Assembly (NCBI RefSeq): GCF_030758975.1
Contig: NZ_CP132359.1
Coordinates: 2,452,782-2,516,781 of the forward strand
DNA: 64,000 nt
Reading direction: 5' to 3'
Source: Bosea beijingensis
GTDB lineage: Bacteria; Pseudomonadota; Alphaproteobacteria; Rhizobiales; Beijerinckiaceae
Made by a program: the position numbers and the translations under genes. This document shows positions 9,327 through 19,324 of the stretch, in pieces. The notes beneath the pieces are model-generated. The model searched no databases. It saw only the letters and a program-made list of their open reading frames with translations, and was not told where the DNA came from. Each line of letters opens with the position of its first letter. Within the stretch, counting starts at the first letter, position 1.

Positions 9327-10556
9327 ATGAGCACCAATCTGAGGATCGACGGCGCGAGATTGACCTCGCGTCTGGCGGAGCTCTCCAAGATCGGTGCGAC
9401 GCCGGAAGGCGGCTGCCGCCGTCTTGCCCTGACCGACGAGGACAAGCAGGGGCGTGACTGGCTCGTCGCGCAAATGAAGGCGCTCGGGCTCGATACCCGC
9501 GTCGATGCGATCGGCAACATCGTCGGCATCCTGAAGGGTCAACAGGACGGCCCGGCCGTCATCATGGGTTCGCATATCGACACGGTCGGCACCGGCGGAC
9601 GCTTCGACGGAGCGCTCGGCGTCGTCGCCGGTGTCGAGGTGCTCGCCGCCCTGCGCGATGCCGGTCTGACGCCGAAGCGCGACATGGCGGTGATCGCCTT
9701 CACCAACGAGGAGGGCGCGCGCTTCCATCCCGATATGCTCGGCTCCTATGTCTGGGCCGGCGGCATGAGCGTCGAGGCGGCGCATGCGGAAGTCGATTCC
9801 GACGGCGTCGGGCTCGGCGCCGAACTGAAGCGCATCGGCTACGAGGGCTTGGAGAAGCCGGGCTTCCTGCCGGCCCATGCCTATATCGAAATGCATATCG
9901 AGCAGGGGCCGGTGCTTGAGAACGAAGGCGGCGGGCTCGGCGCCGTCACCGGCATTCAGGCCATCTGCTGGCTCGAACTCACTCTGAAGGGCCGCCCGAG
10001 CCATGCCGGCACGACCCCGATGGCCTATCGCAAGGATCCCGGCCTCGCAGCGGCGCGCATCAACATCTTCGCTAACGAGCTGACCAAGACGATTCCGAAC
10101 CAGCTCGCCAATAGCGGTGTCATCCGCGTCCAGCCCGGCAACGTCAATGTGGTGCCCGAGACCGTGGTGATGACGCTCGATCTGCGCAATCCGCTCGACC
10201 AGCCGCTGGCCCAGGCCGAGGCCGCGGTGCGCGCCTTCTGCGCCGAGCTCGCCGGGCGCGACGGTATCGAGATCTCCTTCCGCGACCTCGCCCGCTTCCC
10301 GGCGACGCCCTTCGCCGAGGAACTGATCGCCGAGGTCGAGCGCAGCGCCGGCGAGTTCGGTCTGCCGATCCGCCGCATGATCTCCGGCGCCGGCCACGAC
10401 GCCCAGATGATGGCGCGGCTCTGCCCGACGGCGATGGTGTTCATCCCCTCGATCGGTGGGCTCTCGCACAATCCGGCCGAGTTCAGCACCGACGACGACA
10501 TGGTCGCTGGCGCCAATATCCTGCTCACCACCGCCTGGCGCGTCGCCAACGCCTGA
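9327..10556 (+). CDS. M20-family Zn-dependent amidohydrolase (N-carbamoyl-amino acid hydrolase / allantoate amidohydrolase type)
   Basis: A 409-residue protein of the HyuC/AllC group. Metal ligands are seen in GSHIDTV (His83), GGRFDGALGVV (Asp94) and FTNEEGARF (Glu128/129). The family signature ARFHPDMLGSYVWAGG, the dimer-interface segment RPSHAGTTPMAYRKD and the late AGHDAQMM histidine follow. It hydrolyses a carbamoyl or ureido amide bond; which substrate is uncertain. Start 9327 has a GGAGGG site at 9312-9317. It is followed 11 bases later by an amidase gene, forming a catabolic operon. Confidence 0.87.
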   Translation: MSTNLRIDGARLTSRLAELSKIGATPEGGCRRLALTDEDKQGRDWLVAQMKALGLDTRVDAIGNIVGILKGQQDGPAVIMGSHIDTVGTGGRFDGALGVVAGVEVLAALRDAGLTPKRDMAVIAFTNEEGARFHPDMLGSYVWAGGMSVEAAHAEVDSDGVGLGAELKRIGYEGLEKPGFLPAHAYIEMHIEQGPVLENEGGGLGAVTGIQAICWLELTLKGRPSHAGTTPMAYRKDPGLAAARINIFANELTKTIPNQLANSGVIRVQPGNVNVVPETVVMTLDLRNPLDQPLAQAEAAVRAFCAELAGRDGIEISFRDLARFPATPFAEELIAEVERSAGEFGLPIRRMISGAGHDAQMMARLCPTAMVFIPSIGGLSHNPAEFSTDDDMVAGANILLTTAWRVANA

Positions 10557-10567
10557 GAGGTTCCCGC

Positions 10568-11980
10568 ATGACGACGATCGCCTCGCTTTCCGCCGCCGAG
10601 CTCGGCCCGCTCTATGCCAGCAAGCAGCTCTCCCCCGTCGAGGTCGCGAAGGACACGCTCGCCCGCATCGAGCGCTTCGAGCCCGCGGTCAACGCCTTCG
10701 CCGTCCGCGACGAGGCGGTGACGCTTGCCATGGCCGAAGCCTCGCAGGCGCGCTGGCTGAAGGGCGAAGCGATCGGCCCGCTCGATGGCGTACCCGTCAC
10801 CATCAAGGACAATCTCGGCGTCGCTGGCTGGTCGATGCAGCGAGGCTCGGCCATTGCATCGGATGCGCCCTTTCCGGAGGATTCCCCGGTCACGGCGCGT
10901 CTGCGCGAGGCCGGCACGGTCTTCCTCGGCAAGACCACCATGCCGGAATATGGCTGGAAGGGCGTCGGCGATTCGCCCGCGACCGGCATCACCCGCAATC
11001 CCTGGAACACCGGCACGGGGCCCGGAGGCTCGTCCTCGGGCGCCGCGGTCTGCGCCGCGCTCAATCTCGGCTGCATCCATATCGGTACGGACGGGGCGGG
11101 CTCCGTACGCATTCCCGCGGCCTTCACCGGCGTCGTCGGCCTGAAGCCGAGCTATGGCCGCGTCCCGGCCTGGCCGATCTCGGTCATGGGCTTCCTCGCC
11201 CATCTCGGGCCGCTGACCCGCACCGTCATGGATACGGCGCTGGCCATGAAAGCGATCGGCCAGCCCGATGCGCGCGACATGACGGCGCTGCTCGATCGCC
11301 CCCCGGATTATGTCGATGGCTTGAAGGGCAGCATGCGGGGCTTGCGTGTCGCCTGGTCGCCGCGTCTCGGCCAGAACGTGACCGTCGATCCCGAGATCGC
11401 CGCCCTGACAGCGGCTGCCGCGCAGGCTTTCGCCGAACTCGGCGCGACCGTTGAAGAGGTCGATCCCGGCTTCGACGATCCCATCGACATCCTGATGACG
11501 CTCTGGTCATCCGGCGCCGCGCTGGCGTTGAAGAACATCGATGCCGGCGGCCGCAGGCAGATGGATCCCGGCCTCGTCGCAGTGGCGGAGCAGGGCGAGC
11601 GCATCCCGGCCTCGGCCTATGTCGATGCGCTCCTGAACCAGCGCAATGCGCTGGCCTACAAGATGGCGCAGTTCCACCAGCAATACGACCTGCTGCTGAC
11701 GCCGACCTTACCGCTGCCGGCCTTCGCTGTGGGACGCGATACGCCCGGGCACGGCGCTTATGGCGAGGACTGGACGCGCTGGACGCCCTTCACCTACCCC
11801 TTCAACATCACCGAGCAGCCGGCGGTCTCGGTGCCTTGCGGCCTGACGAAAGCGGGCCTGCCTGCCGGCCTCCAGATCGTCGGCGCCTTCGGCAAGGATG
11901 CGCTCGTGCTGCGGGCCGCCGCGGCCTTCGAGCAGGCGCGGCCCTTCGCCCGTGTGGATGAACCGGTCAAACCGATTTAG
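10568..11980 (+). CDS. Amidase (amidase-signature family)
   Basis: A 470-residue protein with the amidase-signature catalytic triad. Lys80 lies in VPVTIKDNLGV, cis-Ser155 in GPGGSSSG, and nucleophile Ser179 in GTDGAGSVRIPAAFTGVVGLKPSYGRVP. It hydrolyses an amide to acid plus ammonia; the substrate is not predictable. It starts 11 bases after the M20 hydrolase gene and is followed by a peptide-type ABC binding protein. Together these suggest import and stepwise breakdown of an amide- or ureide-containing nitrogen source. Confidence 0.88.
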   Translation: MTTIASLSAAELGPLYASKQLSPVEVAKDTLARIERFEPAVNAFAVRDEAVTLAMAEASQARWLKGEAIGPLDGVPVTIKDNLGVAGWSMQRGSAIASDAPFPEDSPVTARLREAGTVFLGKTTMPEYGWKGVGDSPATGITRNPWNTGTGPGGSSSGAAVCAALNLGCIHIGTDGAGSVRIPAAFTGVVGLKPSYGRVPAWPISVMGFLAHLGPLTRTVMDTALAMKAIGQPDARDMTALLDRPPDYVDGLKGSMRGLRVAWSPRLGQNVTVDPEIAALTAAAAQAFAELGATVEEVDPGFDDPIDILMTLWSSGAALALKNIDAGGRRQMDPGLVAVAEQGERIPASAYVDALLNQRNALAYKMAQFHQQYDLLLTPTLPLPAFAVGRDTPGHGAYGEDWTRWTPFTYPFNITEQPAVSVPCGLTKAGLPAGLQIVGAFGKDALVLRAAAAFEQARPFARVDEPVKPI

Positions 11981-12195
11981 GCGCAAGATTTTTTCGCTTT
12001 TCCCGGAACCGGCCGAAAAGGCCCGCCCGGGAGCCGAAACACCGGGTTCTCCCCCGAAAGTTCCGTCTGGCACGAACCGTGCAGGCGGTTCGGCTGCCTC
12101 AATCGGATGCTGCTGCGTGTTGTCAGGCGGATTTTTTCTGCCCAAACTCGCGCCAAGGCAGCCCGCTCAGAGGCGCCGCTTCAGGGGAGAGCGAC

Positions 12196-13791
12196 ATGGA
12201 TCGCAGGACGTTTCTGAAATCCGCGACGGGCGCCGGCATGGCCGCCGCGACCGGTGGGCTGGCGATGCCGGCCCTCGCGCAAAGTCCAGCCAAGACCCTA
12301 CGCTTCGTACCGCAGGCCAACCTCGCCAATTTCGACCCGATCTGGGGAACGCAATACGTCGTCCGCAACGCGGCGGCGCTGGTCTGGGACACGCTTTACG
12401 GCATCGACTCGAAGTTCCAGCCTCAGCGCCAGATGGTCGAGAGCGAGGAGGTCTCCTCCGACGGCCTGAACTGGACCTTCAAGCTGCGCTCCGGCCTCAA
12501 GTTCCATGACGGCACGCCGGTCACCTCCAAGGACGTCGTCGCGAGCCTCGTGCGCTGGTCGGCGCGCGATCCGATGGGCCTGATGCTCCGCGCCATCCAG
12601 GTCGAACTTGCCCCCGTCGACGAACTGACCTGGAAATGGTCGCTGAAGCAGCCCTTCCCGAAGCTGCTGCTGGCGCTGGCCAAGAACAATGCGCCCTGTT
12701 CCTTCGTGATGCCGGAGCGCATCGCCAAGACTGACCCGTTCACGCAGATCACCGAATATATCGGCTCCGGCCCGATGAAGTTCATGCGCAACGACTGGGT
12801 GCCCGGCGCCAAGGCGGTGTTCGAGAAATTCGCGGATTACAAGCCGCGCTCCGAAAAGGCGGACTGGCTTGCCGGTGGCAAGAACATCCTCGTCGACCGC
12901 GTCGAATGGGTCATCATGCCCGATGCGGCGACCGCCGCCGCCGCGCTCCAGAACGGCGAGGTCGACTGGTGGGAAACACCGCTCGCCGATCTCGTGCCGG
13001 TGCTGAAGGGCCACAAGGACATCAATGTCGATATCGGCGATCCCCTTGGCAATGTCGGCGCCTTCCGCATGAACCACCTCTTCCCGCCCTTCAACAACGT
13101 GAAGGTGCGCCAGGCCGTGCTGACGGCGCTGAACCAGGAAGACTACATGCGCGCGGTCGTCGGCGACGACGACAAGCTCTGGAAGCCGCTGCCGGGCTTC
13201 TTCACCCCGGGCACGCCGCTCTACACCGAGGAAGGCGGCGACATCCTGAAGAAGCGCAATGTCGCCGAGGCGAAGAAGCTCCTCGCCGAGGCCGGCTACA
13301 AGGGCGAGCCGGTGGTCTGCGTCGTCGCGCAGGACATGGCCGCGACCAAGTCGATGGGCGACGTCACCGCCTCGCTGCTCAAGAGCATCGGCATGAACGT
13401 CGATTTCGTCGCCACCGACTGGGGCACTGTCGGCTCCCGCCGCGCCCAGAAGACGCCTCCGGGCCAGGGCGGCTGGAGCATGTTCCACACCTGGCATGCC
13501 GGCGCCGACTGCATCAATCCGGCCGCCTACACCGCGATCCGCGCCAATGGCGACAAGGCCTGGTTCGGCTGGCCGGATGTCCCTTCGGTCGAGACCGAGG
13601 TCACCAACTGGTTCAATGCCAAGGACCTCGCCGAGGAGAAGGCGGCGATGGGCCGGCTCAACAAGGCCGCGGTCGAGAACGTCGTCTTCGCGCCGACCGG
13701 CTTCTATCTCGGCTACCAGGCCTGGCGGAAGAATGTCACCGGCGTGGTCAGCGGCCCGCTACCGTTCTTCTGGGACGTCAGGAAGGGCTGA
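12196..13791 (+). CDS. ABC transporter substrate-binding protein, family 5 (peptide/opine/nickel type), Tat-exported
   Basis: A 531-residue periplasmic binding protein. The N-terminus MDRRTFLKSATGAGMAAATG has a twin-arginine motif, and the signal ends near ALAQ. Family-5 features are LVWDTLYGIDSKFQPQRQMVES, the SDGLNWTFKLRSGLKFHDGTPVTSKDVVASL segment, and VKVRQAVLTALNQEDYM. It should deliver a peptide-like ligand to an inner-membrane permease. A strong AGGGGAG site precedes ATG 12196. The expected permease gene begins at 13904 but is broken after about 11 codons (see the remnant), so the system appears incomplete here. Confidence 0.88.
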   Translation: MDRRTFLKSATGAGMAAATGGLAMPALAQSPAKTLRFVPQANLANFDPIWGTQYVVRNAAALVWDTLYGIDSKFQPQRQMVESEEVSSDGLNWTFKLRSGLKFHDGTPVTSKDVVASLVRWSARDPMGLMLRAIQVELAPVDELTWKWSLKQPFPKLLLALAKNNAPCSFVMPERIAKTDPFTQITEYIGSGPMKFMRNDWVPGAKAVFEKFADYKPRSEKADWLAGGKNILVDRVEWVIMPDAATAAAALQNGEVDWWETPLADLVPVLKGHKDINVDIGDPLGNVGAFRMNHLFPPFNNVKVRQAVLTALNQEDYMRAVVGDDDKLWKPLPGFFTPGTPLYTEEGGDILKKRNVAEAKKLLAEAGYKGEPVVCVVAQDMAATKSMGDVTASLLKSIGMNVDFVATDWGTVGSRRAQKTPPGQGGWSMFHTWHAGADCINPAAYTAIRANGDKAWFGWPDVPSVETEVTNWFNAKDLAEEKAAMGRLNKAAVENVVFAPTGFYLGYQAWRKNVTGVVSGPLPFFWDVRKG

Positions 13792-13806
13792 TCGCTCCGC
13801 GCTCCC

Positions 13807-13862
13807 GGAGCGGCAGGACCGCTCCGCTGCCCCGCTTCGCCGCGACCCGGAAGAAATCCGGG
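13807..13862 (+). other. Two hairpins between the binding-protein gene and the permease remnant
   Basis: GGAGCGG (13807-13813) pairs with CCGCTCC (13819-13825), and CCCGGA (13846-13851) pairs with TCCGGG (13857-13862). Neither has a T tract. Such stem-loops often sit between a binding-protein gene and its permease genes, where they stabilise the upstream mRNA and lower downstream expression. They fit an originally intact operon. Confidence 0.45.
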
Positions 13863-13903
13863 CCGCGGCTCCGGATACGCTGTGAACGAGGTCCCACGGC
13901 CAC

Positions 13904-13939
13904 ATGCTCGCATTTGTTATCAGGCGCATTGTCACGAGT
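13904..13939 (+). pseudogene. 5' remnant of a DppB-like ABC permease gene
   Basis: The first codons read MLAFVIRRIVT, the characteristic start of DppB/OppB-family permeases, at the position expected after the family-5 binding-protein gene. From about 13937 onward the plus strand is instead the antisense of a chemoreceptor gene, and the frame continues only as antisense-like sequence to 14182. The remaining 300-odd permease residues, and the other permease and ATPase genes of a normal operon, are absent. Assignment rests on a short stretch plus context. Confidence 0.55.
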
Positions 13940-14929
13940 CGTCGCCCCGTCGACAACCGCGTTGATCTCGTTGATGCCGGCCACCAGCCGCTGCATCTGC
14001 TCGTCGGCATCCTGGATCTGAAGGCGCGCCGAGAAATCGCCGGCCGCTGCGGCCGCGACGACCTCGCCAACATCCGAGACCACCGCTTCCATCGACTGGG
14101 CCCGGGCGAGACGCGCTGCGGCGGAAGCCCTCTCCTGCTCCTGCAGCAGGGCGACCTTCTCGGTGCTTTCACGCAACACTGAAACCGCACGCGCCATGGC
14201 GCCGATCTCGTCGGGGCGCTCGGAATGGGGGACGTCGATCCGGGTGTCGCCGGCGGTCAGCTTCTCCATGACCTGGCTGAGGTCGAGGATCGGACGGGTG
14301 ATCGAACGCTGTGCGAAGACGAGCGCGACGCCGACCGAGACCAGAAGCGTCGCCAGCAGCACGATGGGCATCAGCCACTGGATCTGCTGCGTGAAGGCGG
14401 TCGCCTCATCGCCGACGGTGATGCCGGCCTTCTCGATACGTTGGCTAAAGCCGATCAGGAGATCATTGAGAGCCTTGCGATTGGCGCGATTGGCTTCGTT
14501 ATTGCCCTGTTCGTTCGCCGCGGCCGGCGAAACCTCACGACCGAGGCGCGCAGTTTCCGTCCGGAACGTGATGAACTCCTCGACGGCCTTGGCAATCTGG
14601 CCAACTGTCGCGCGTTCTTCCGCGGGAGCGATTTTCTGCAGCTCGGCGCTGAACCTGCGCAGAATCGGAAAGCGATCCTCGATCCCTTTGGCGTAAGTCT
14701 GCGCTTCCTGCGGTGTCTTGGCCATGTAGACGCCACGTGATTCCATCACCACGGCAGTCACCACGCCATTGATCTGCTGTGTAACGAGAGCGACGTTGCC
14801 TTGAAGCTGAGAGCGCGTGTTCAGGTCATCAGCCTTTTGCAGGCCATAGATACTGATGATCGCCGACAGGATGGCGCCGCCGGCGACGATGGCCAGCATG
14901 GCAAGGATTTTCAGCCGGATGGATTTCAT

Positions 14930-15291
14930 GATGACGCCCCGAGGCGGCTTCCCCCACAATGGAAACCGTTCCAAAGTCCGACCATTGGGCGTTAATGATA
15001 AAAAACTGCTTAAAAGGTTAGGGTCACGGCGATGCGCTGCTCTGCTGGCGGTGCCTTAAGGCAGAGAAAAGTCTCTCGTGCGGTGCTGCCGAGCTGATCC
15101 TTCAATCATTTCGAGGGGCTCGTCGAAATCCGGAATTCAACTTCAAGTGAAGAGGATGACTCAAGGTTAAGTTGTATGTCTCCTCGTGTCTCCGTCCGAG
15201 GGGCATGTCGGCTCACCCCTTGATAGAGCGGCCTCGCCTCAACATGTTTGGCATCATCCGCCGCCCCGTCTCGATCCCGGTTCATCATCTC
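14930..15291. other. Intergenic region between truncated chemoreceptor gene and hslV
   Basis: This 362-base stretch separates two divergent genes. It is noticeably A+T richer near 14990-15020 (GTTAATGATAAAAAACTGC), which probably includes the chemoreceptor promoter on the minus strand. Close to hslV there is a sigma70-like pair (annotated separately). No small gene or RNA was recognised. Confidence 0.5.
15220..15248 (+). promoter_or_regulatory. Candidate promoter for the hslV operon
   Basis: TTGATA (15220-15225), a 17-base spacer, CATGTT (15243-15248), 44 bases upstream of the hslV start. The -35 matches five of six consensus bases, the -10 only three. The longer CCTTGAT at the -35 also resembles the heat-shock CTTG core, but the -10 does not fit CYTATNT. 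Confidence 0.35.
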
Positions 15292-15857
<566 letters not shown>

Positions 15858-15861
<4 letters not shown>

Positions 15862-16400
15862 CGCATCGCGATCACGGCGAGATCGACTTCCGGCCGGTCG
15901 AGCGGGGTGATTATGCGCTGCTCGCCGATTGGCTGTGCCGCCCCCATTGGCAGGAATGGTGGGGCGAGCCGGAGACCGAGCTCGGCTATGTCCGCGACAT
16001 GGTCGAAGGTCGCGACCTGACCTGCAGGCCCTTTTTGTTCACCGTGGCGGGCAGCCCTGCAGGCTACATCCAGTTCTGGCACGTCGCGCCGCATCAGCGT
16101 CCCGAGTGGGCGAACGACAACCCTTGGCTGATGCAGTTGCCGGCCACGGCGGTCGGCGTGGATCTGTCGCTGGCCGATGGCGACCGGCTTGGTCGAGGCA
16201 TCGGCTCTGCCGTGCTGCGCCGCTTCTGCGAGCGGCTCTGGTCTCAGGGCTATCGTACCATCGTCATCGATCCCGATCCCGGGAACGGACGCGCGGTCGC
16301 AGCCTATCGCAAGGCCGGTTTCCGGCCGATGCCGGAGGTCACGAGCGCCGCCGACGCCGCTCTCATCATGCAGTTTCACTCGGACAAGCCAGCATCATGA
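15858..16400 (+). CDS. GNAT acetyltransferase (aminoglycoside 6'-acetyltransferase-like) between hslV and hslU
   Basis: A 180-residue protein starting at GTG 15858, overlapping the hslV stop by four bases (GTGA). It resembles the AacA4/IucB-like acetyltransferase group: [28 protein letters not shown] at the N-terminus, a central acetyl-CoA region ([22 protein letters not shown]), and [20 protein letters not shown] at the C-terminus. The substrate is unknown and antibiotic modification should not be assumed. Its stop overlaps the hslU start (ATGA). The double overlap means it must be translated in step with both protease subunits. Confidence 0.85.
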
Positions 16401-17707
16401 CTTCTTTTTCCCCTCGCGAGATCGTCTCCGAACTCGACCGTTTCATCGTCGGCCAGAAGGACGCCAAGCGCGCCGTCGCCATCGCCCTGCGCAATCGCTG
16501 GCGCCGCCAGCAGCTCGAAGGGCCGCTGCGCGAGGAGGTTTCGCCGAAGAACATCCTGATGATCGGGCCGACCGGCTGCGGCAAGACCGAGATCGCGCGG
16601 CGCCTTGCCAAGCTGGCGAACGCGCCCTTCCTGAAGGTCGAGGCGACCAAGTTCACCGAGGTCGGCTATGTCGGCCGCGACGTCGAATCGATCGTGCGCG
16701 ACCTGCTGGAGGTCGCGATCGCTCTGGTGCGCGAGAGCCGGCGCAAGGACGTCCAGGCCAAGGCCCATGTCGCGGCCGAGGAGCGCGTGCTGGATGCCCT
16801 CGTCGGCGCCAATTCCAGCCAGGCGACGCGCGACTCCTTCCGCCGCAAGCTGCGCGCCAACGAACTCGACGACAAGGAGATCGAGGTCGAGGTCGCGGCA
16901 GGTAGCGGCGCATCCGCGCCGATGTTCGAGGTCCCCGGCATGCCCGGCGCCTCGATCGGCGCGATCAACCTCTCCGACATGCTCGGCAAGGCCTTCGGCC
17001 AGAAGGGCAAGCCCAAGCGCGTCCTGGTCAAGGATGCCTACCAGCCGCTGCTCGCCGAGGAGAGCGACAAGCTGATCGACCAGGATGCGATCATCCAGGC
17101 CGCGATCCGCGAGGTCGAGGAGAACGGCATCGTCTTCCTCGACGAGATCGACAAGATCTGCGCCCGCGAGGGCAAGGGCGGTGCCGATGTCTCGCGCGAG
17201 GGCGTGCAACGCGATCTGCTGCCGCTGATCGAGGGCACGACGGTTGCGACCAAGCACGGCGCCGTGAAGAGCGACCATATCCTCTTCATCGCGTCCGGCG
17301 CCTTCCATGTCTCACGGCCCTCAGACCTGCTGCCGGAATTGCAGGGCCGCCTGCCGATCCGCGTCGAGCTCAACCCGCTCGACATCGAGGATTTCAAGCG
17401 CATCCTGACGGAGACGGAAGCGAGCCTGATCAAGCAGTCGGTGGCGCTGATGGCGACCGAAGAAGTCAGCGTGACCTTCACGCCCGACGCTATCGACGCC
17501 ATCGCCCGTATCGCCGTCGAGGTGAATTCCACGGTCGAGAATATCGGCGCCCGCCGCCTCCAGACCGTGATCGAGCGCATCCTGGACGAAATCTCCTTCA
17601 CGGCGCCGGACCGCTCGGGCGAGGCTGTGACCATCGATGCGGCCTATGTTGAAGCCCGCATCGGCGACCTCGCCAAGAACGCCGACCTGAGCCGGTTTAT
17701 CCTCTGA
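16397..17707 (+). CDS. hslU: ATP-dependent protease ATPase subunit HslU (ClpY)
   Basis: A 436-residue AAA+ unfoldase. It opens [34 protein letters not shown]. Walker A is GPTGCGKT (57-64), the pore region follows at [19 protein letters not shown], Walker B is [10 protein letters not shown], sensor segments are at [25 protein letters not shown], and the C-terminus is the expected LSRFIL, which docks into HslV. It forms hexamers that unfold and feed substrates. It overlaps the GNAT stop by four bases, and its own stop overlaps the murJ start by one base. Confidence 0.97.
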   Translation: MTSFSPREIVSELDRFIVGQKDAKRAVAIALRNRWRRQQLEGPLREEVSPKNILMIGPTGCGKTEIARRLAKLANAPFLKVEATKFTEVGYVGRDVESIVRDLLEVAIALVRESRRKDVQAKAHVAAEERVLDALVGANSSQATRDSFRRKLRANELDDKEIEVEVAAGSGASAPMFEVPGMPGASIGAINLSDMLGKAFGQKGKPKRVLVKDAYQPLLAEESDKLIDQDAIIQAAIREVEENGIVFLDEIDKICAREGKGGADVSREGVQRDLLPLIEGTTVATKHGAVKSDHILFIASGAFHVSRPSDLLPELQGRLPIRVELNPLDIEDFKRILTETEASLIKQSVALMATEEVSVTFTPDAIDAIARIAVEVNSTVENIGARRLQTVIERILDEISFTAPDRSGEAVTIDAAYVEARIGDLAKNADLSRFIL

Positions 17708-19278
17708 TGGAGAAGCCGGCGGCATCAGCGCCGGATTCTTCCCGTCTCGCCCGTGATTCCGCCGTCGTCGGCGCGGCAACGATCGCTTCGCGCCTGCTTG
17801 GCTTCGCCCGCGATGTGCTGATCGCGAGGCTGCTTGGCGGCGGGCCCGTTGCCGACGCGTTCCTGGCGGCCTTACGCCTGCCCAATCTCGTCCGGCGCGT
17901 GCTGGGCGAGGGCGGGCTCAACGCGCCATTCGTGCCGCTCTATCTCGCGATCAAGGGCGAGCGCGGTGAGGCGGCGGCGCGCGGCTTTGCCGGGGAGGCC
18001 GCCGGGCAGATCGGCCTGCTGCTGCTGGTACTCGTCGGATTGGGTGAGTTGTTCGCGCCCTGGCTGGTGCTCGGCCTCGCCGGCGGCTTCGCGGATGCGC
18101 CGGAAACCCTGGCGCTGGCTTCGTCCTACACCCGGCTGATGCTGCCTTTTCTGTTCCTAACCACGCTCGCCGCCATGCTGGCGGCGCTGCTCAATGCCGA
18201 AAAACGCTTCGCCGTCGCGGCATTGGCCCCGGCGCTGATGAATGCGATCCTGCTGGCCGTGCTCCTGCTGCTGCATGCGAAGGGCGCGCAGCCGGAGACG
18301 GGCGCGCGCTGGCTCGCGCTCTGCACCAGCCTCACCGGCCTTGCCCATCTCGTCATGATCCTCGTGGCGCTGCGCGGCCCCGGCTTGCCCCGCCCCGGCC
18401 TGCGCTGGTCGCCGGACATGACGCGGCTCGTCCGCACCGGCGGCGCGACCTTGCTCGCCGCGTCCGCCGCGCAGCTCGTCCTGCTGGTCGCGACGCAGAT
18501 CGCCTCGACCGGCCCGGGGGCCGTCGCCGCGCTCTATTATGCCGACCGCGTCTTCCAGCTCCCGCTCGGCTTCGTCGGCGTCGCGATGGGCACCGTCGTG
18601 CTCTCCGACATGGCGCTGGCGGCGAATCGCGAAGGGCCTGACGCCATGCTCGGGCAGGCTCTGGCGCTGGGCCTTGCACTCGCCCTGCCGGCCGCGACCG
18701 CACTCGTCGCGCTGGCCGATCCGATCGTCTCGGTGCTGTTCGAACATGGCCGCTTCGGTGCCGCCGATCGCGCACGCACGGCTGTTGCGCTTGCCGCCTT
18801 CGGCTACGGCTTGCCTTTCGCCATCGCCGCAAAGGTCTTCGGCCAGGTCTATTTCGCGCGCCGGTCGCCGCGCCTGCCGCTGATCTCCGGCGGCCTGGCA
18901 GTTTTGATCGCTGCCCTCGTCGGCTTCTGCCTGGCGGATGAAAGCAATGCGGCGGGGATGGCGGCGCTGGCCGCGACCTTCGCCTTCGTGGCGCAGGCCT
19001 GCCTGCTCGGCGTGGCGCTGCTGCGCGACCGTATCTGGCGCCCGAGCCTCAATAGCTTGCGGCCGATCGCGGCCAGCCTCGCTGCCAGTGCGATCATGCT
19101 CGCCGTGCTGGAGCTGCTGTTCCGGTCGCTGAGTGGGCTACTGGCCTTCGATCAACCCGCGCTGTACCGGGTCGGGGCGCTCGGCCTGCTCTGCCTTGGA
19201 GGGCTCGCGAGCTATGGTGCGGCGGGCTGGGCGCTGGGTGCCTTTGGCGCTCTCCCCTTGCGCAAGCGGCGGGGTTGA
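17707..19278 (+). CDS. murJ: Lipid II flippase MurJ
   Basis: A 523-residue integral membrane protein (about 14 helices) of the MviN/MurJ family. The N-terminus shows [62 protein letters not shown], the strongest family signature including the conserved arginines. It moves lipid II across the inner membrane for peptidoglycan synthesis. The start overlaps the hslU stop (TGATG), so an essential envelope gene is coupled to the protease operon. Confidence 0.95.
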   Translation: MEKPAASAPDSSRLARDSAVVGAATIASRLLGFARDVLIARLLGGGPVADAFLAALRLPNLVRRVLGEGGLNAPFVPLYLAIKGERGEAAARGFAGEAAGQIGLLLLVLVGLGELFAPWLVLGLAGGFADAPETLALASSYTRLMLPFLFLTTLAAMLAALLNAEKRFAVAALAPALMNAILLAVLLLLHAKGAQPETGARWLALCTSLTGLAHLVMILVALRGPGLPRPGLRWSPDMTRLVRTGGATLLAASAAQLVLLVATQIASTGPGAVAALYYADRVFQLPLGFVGVAMGTVVLSDMALAANREGPDAMLGQALALGLALALPAATALVALADPIVSVLFEHGRFGAADRARTAVALAAFGYGLPFAIAAKVFGQVYFARRSPRLPLISGGLAVLIAALVGFCLADESNAAGMAALAATFAFVAQACLLGVALLRDRIWRPSLNSLRPIAASLAASAIMLAVLELLFRSLSGLLAFDQPALYRVGALGLLCLGGLASYGAAGWALGAFGALPLRKRRG

Positions 19279-19324
19279 GCCAGAAGCGCCGCTTCCCTTC
19301 TCCATCGTGACGACGGAGTGCCCC

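Larger units (their letters stand above)
13778..14929 (-). pseudogene. Methyl-accepting chemotaxis protein lacking its signalling domain (3'-truncated)
   Basis: The frame starts MKSIRLKILAMLAIVAGGAILSA (first membrane helix, about residues 7-29). A periplasmic helical sensor region follows, then a second membrane helix (IQWLMPIVLLATLLVSVGVALVFA), a HAMP domain (RSITRPILDLSQVMEKLTAGD) and a second HAMP-like segment (EVVAAAAAGDFSARLQIQDADEQMQRLVAGINEINAVVDGATT). There the chemoreceptor sequence stops at about 13937. The last 50 or so residues are antisense of the permease remnant and intergenic DNA and look unlike any receptor. The MCP signalling hairpin that contacts CheA/CheW is missing, so the product cannot signal normally. 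Confidence 0.75.

Noticed and set aside
13904..14182. 92-codon plus-strand frame as a complete small gene
   Set aside because: Only the first 11 or so codons look like a protein (permease start); the rest is antisense of the chemoreceptor gene.
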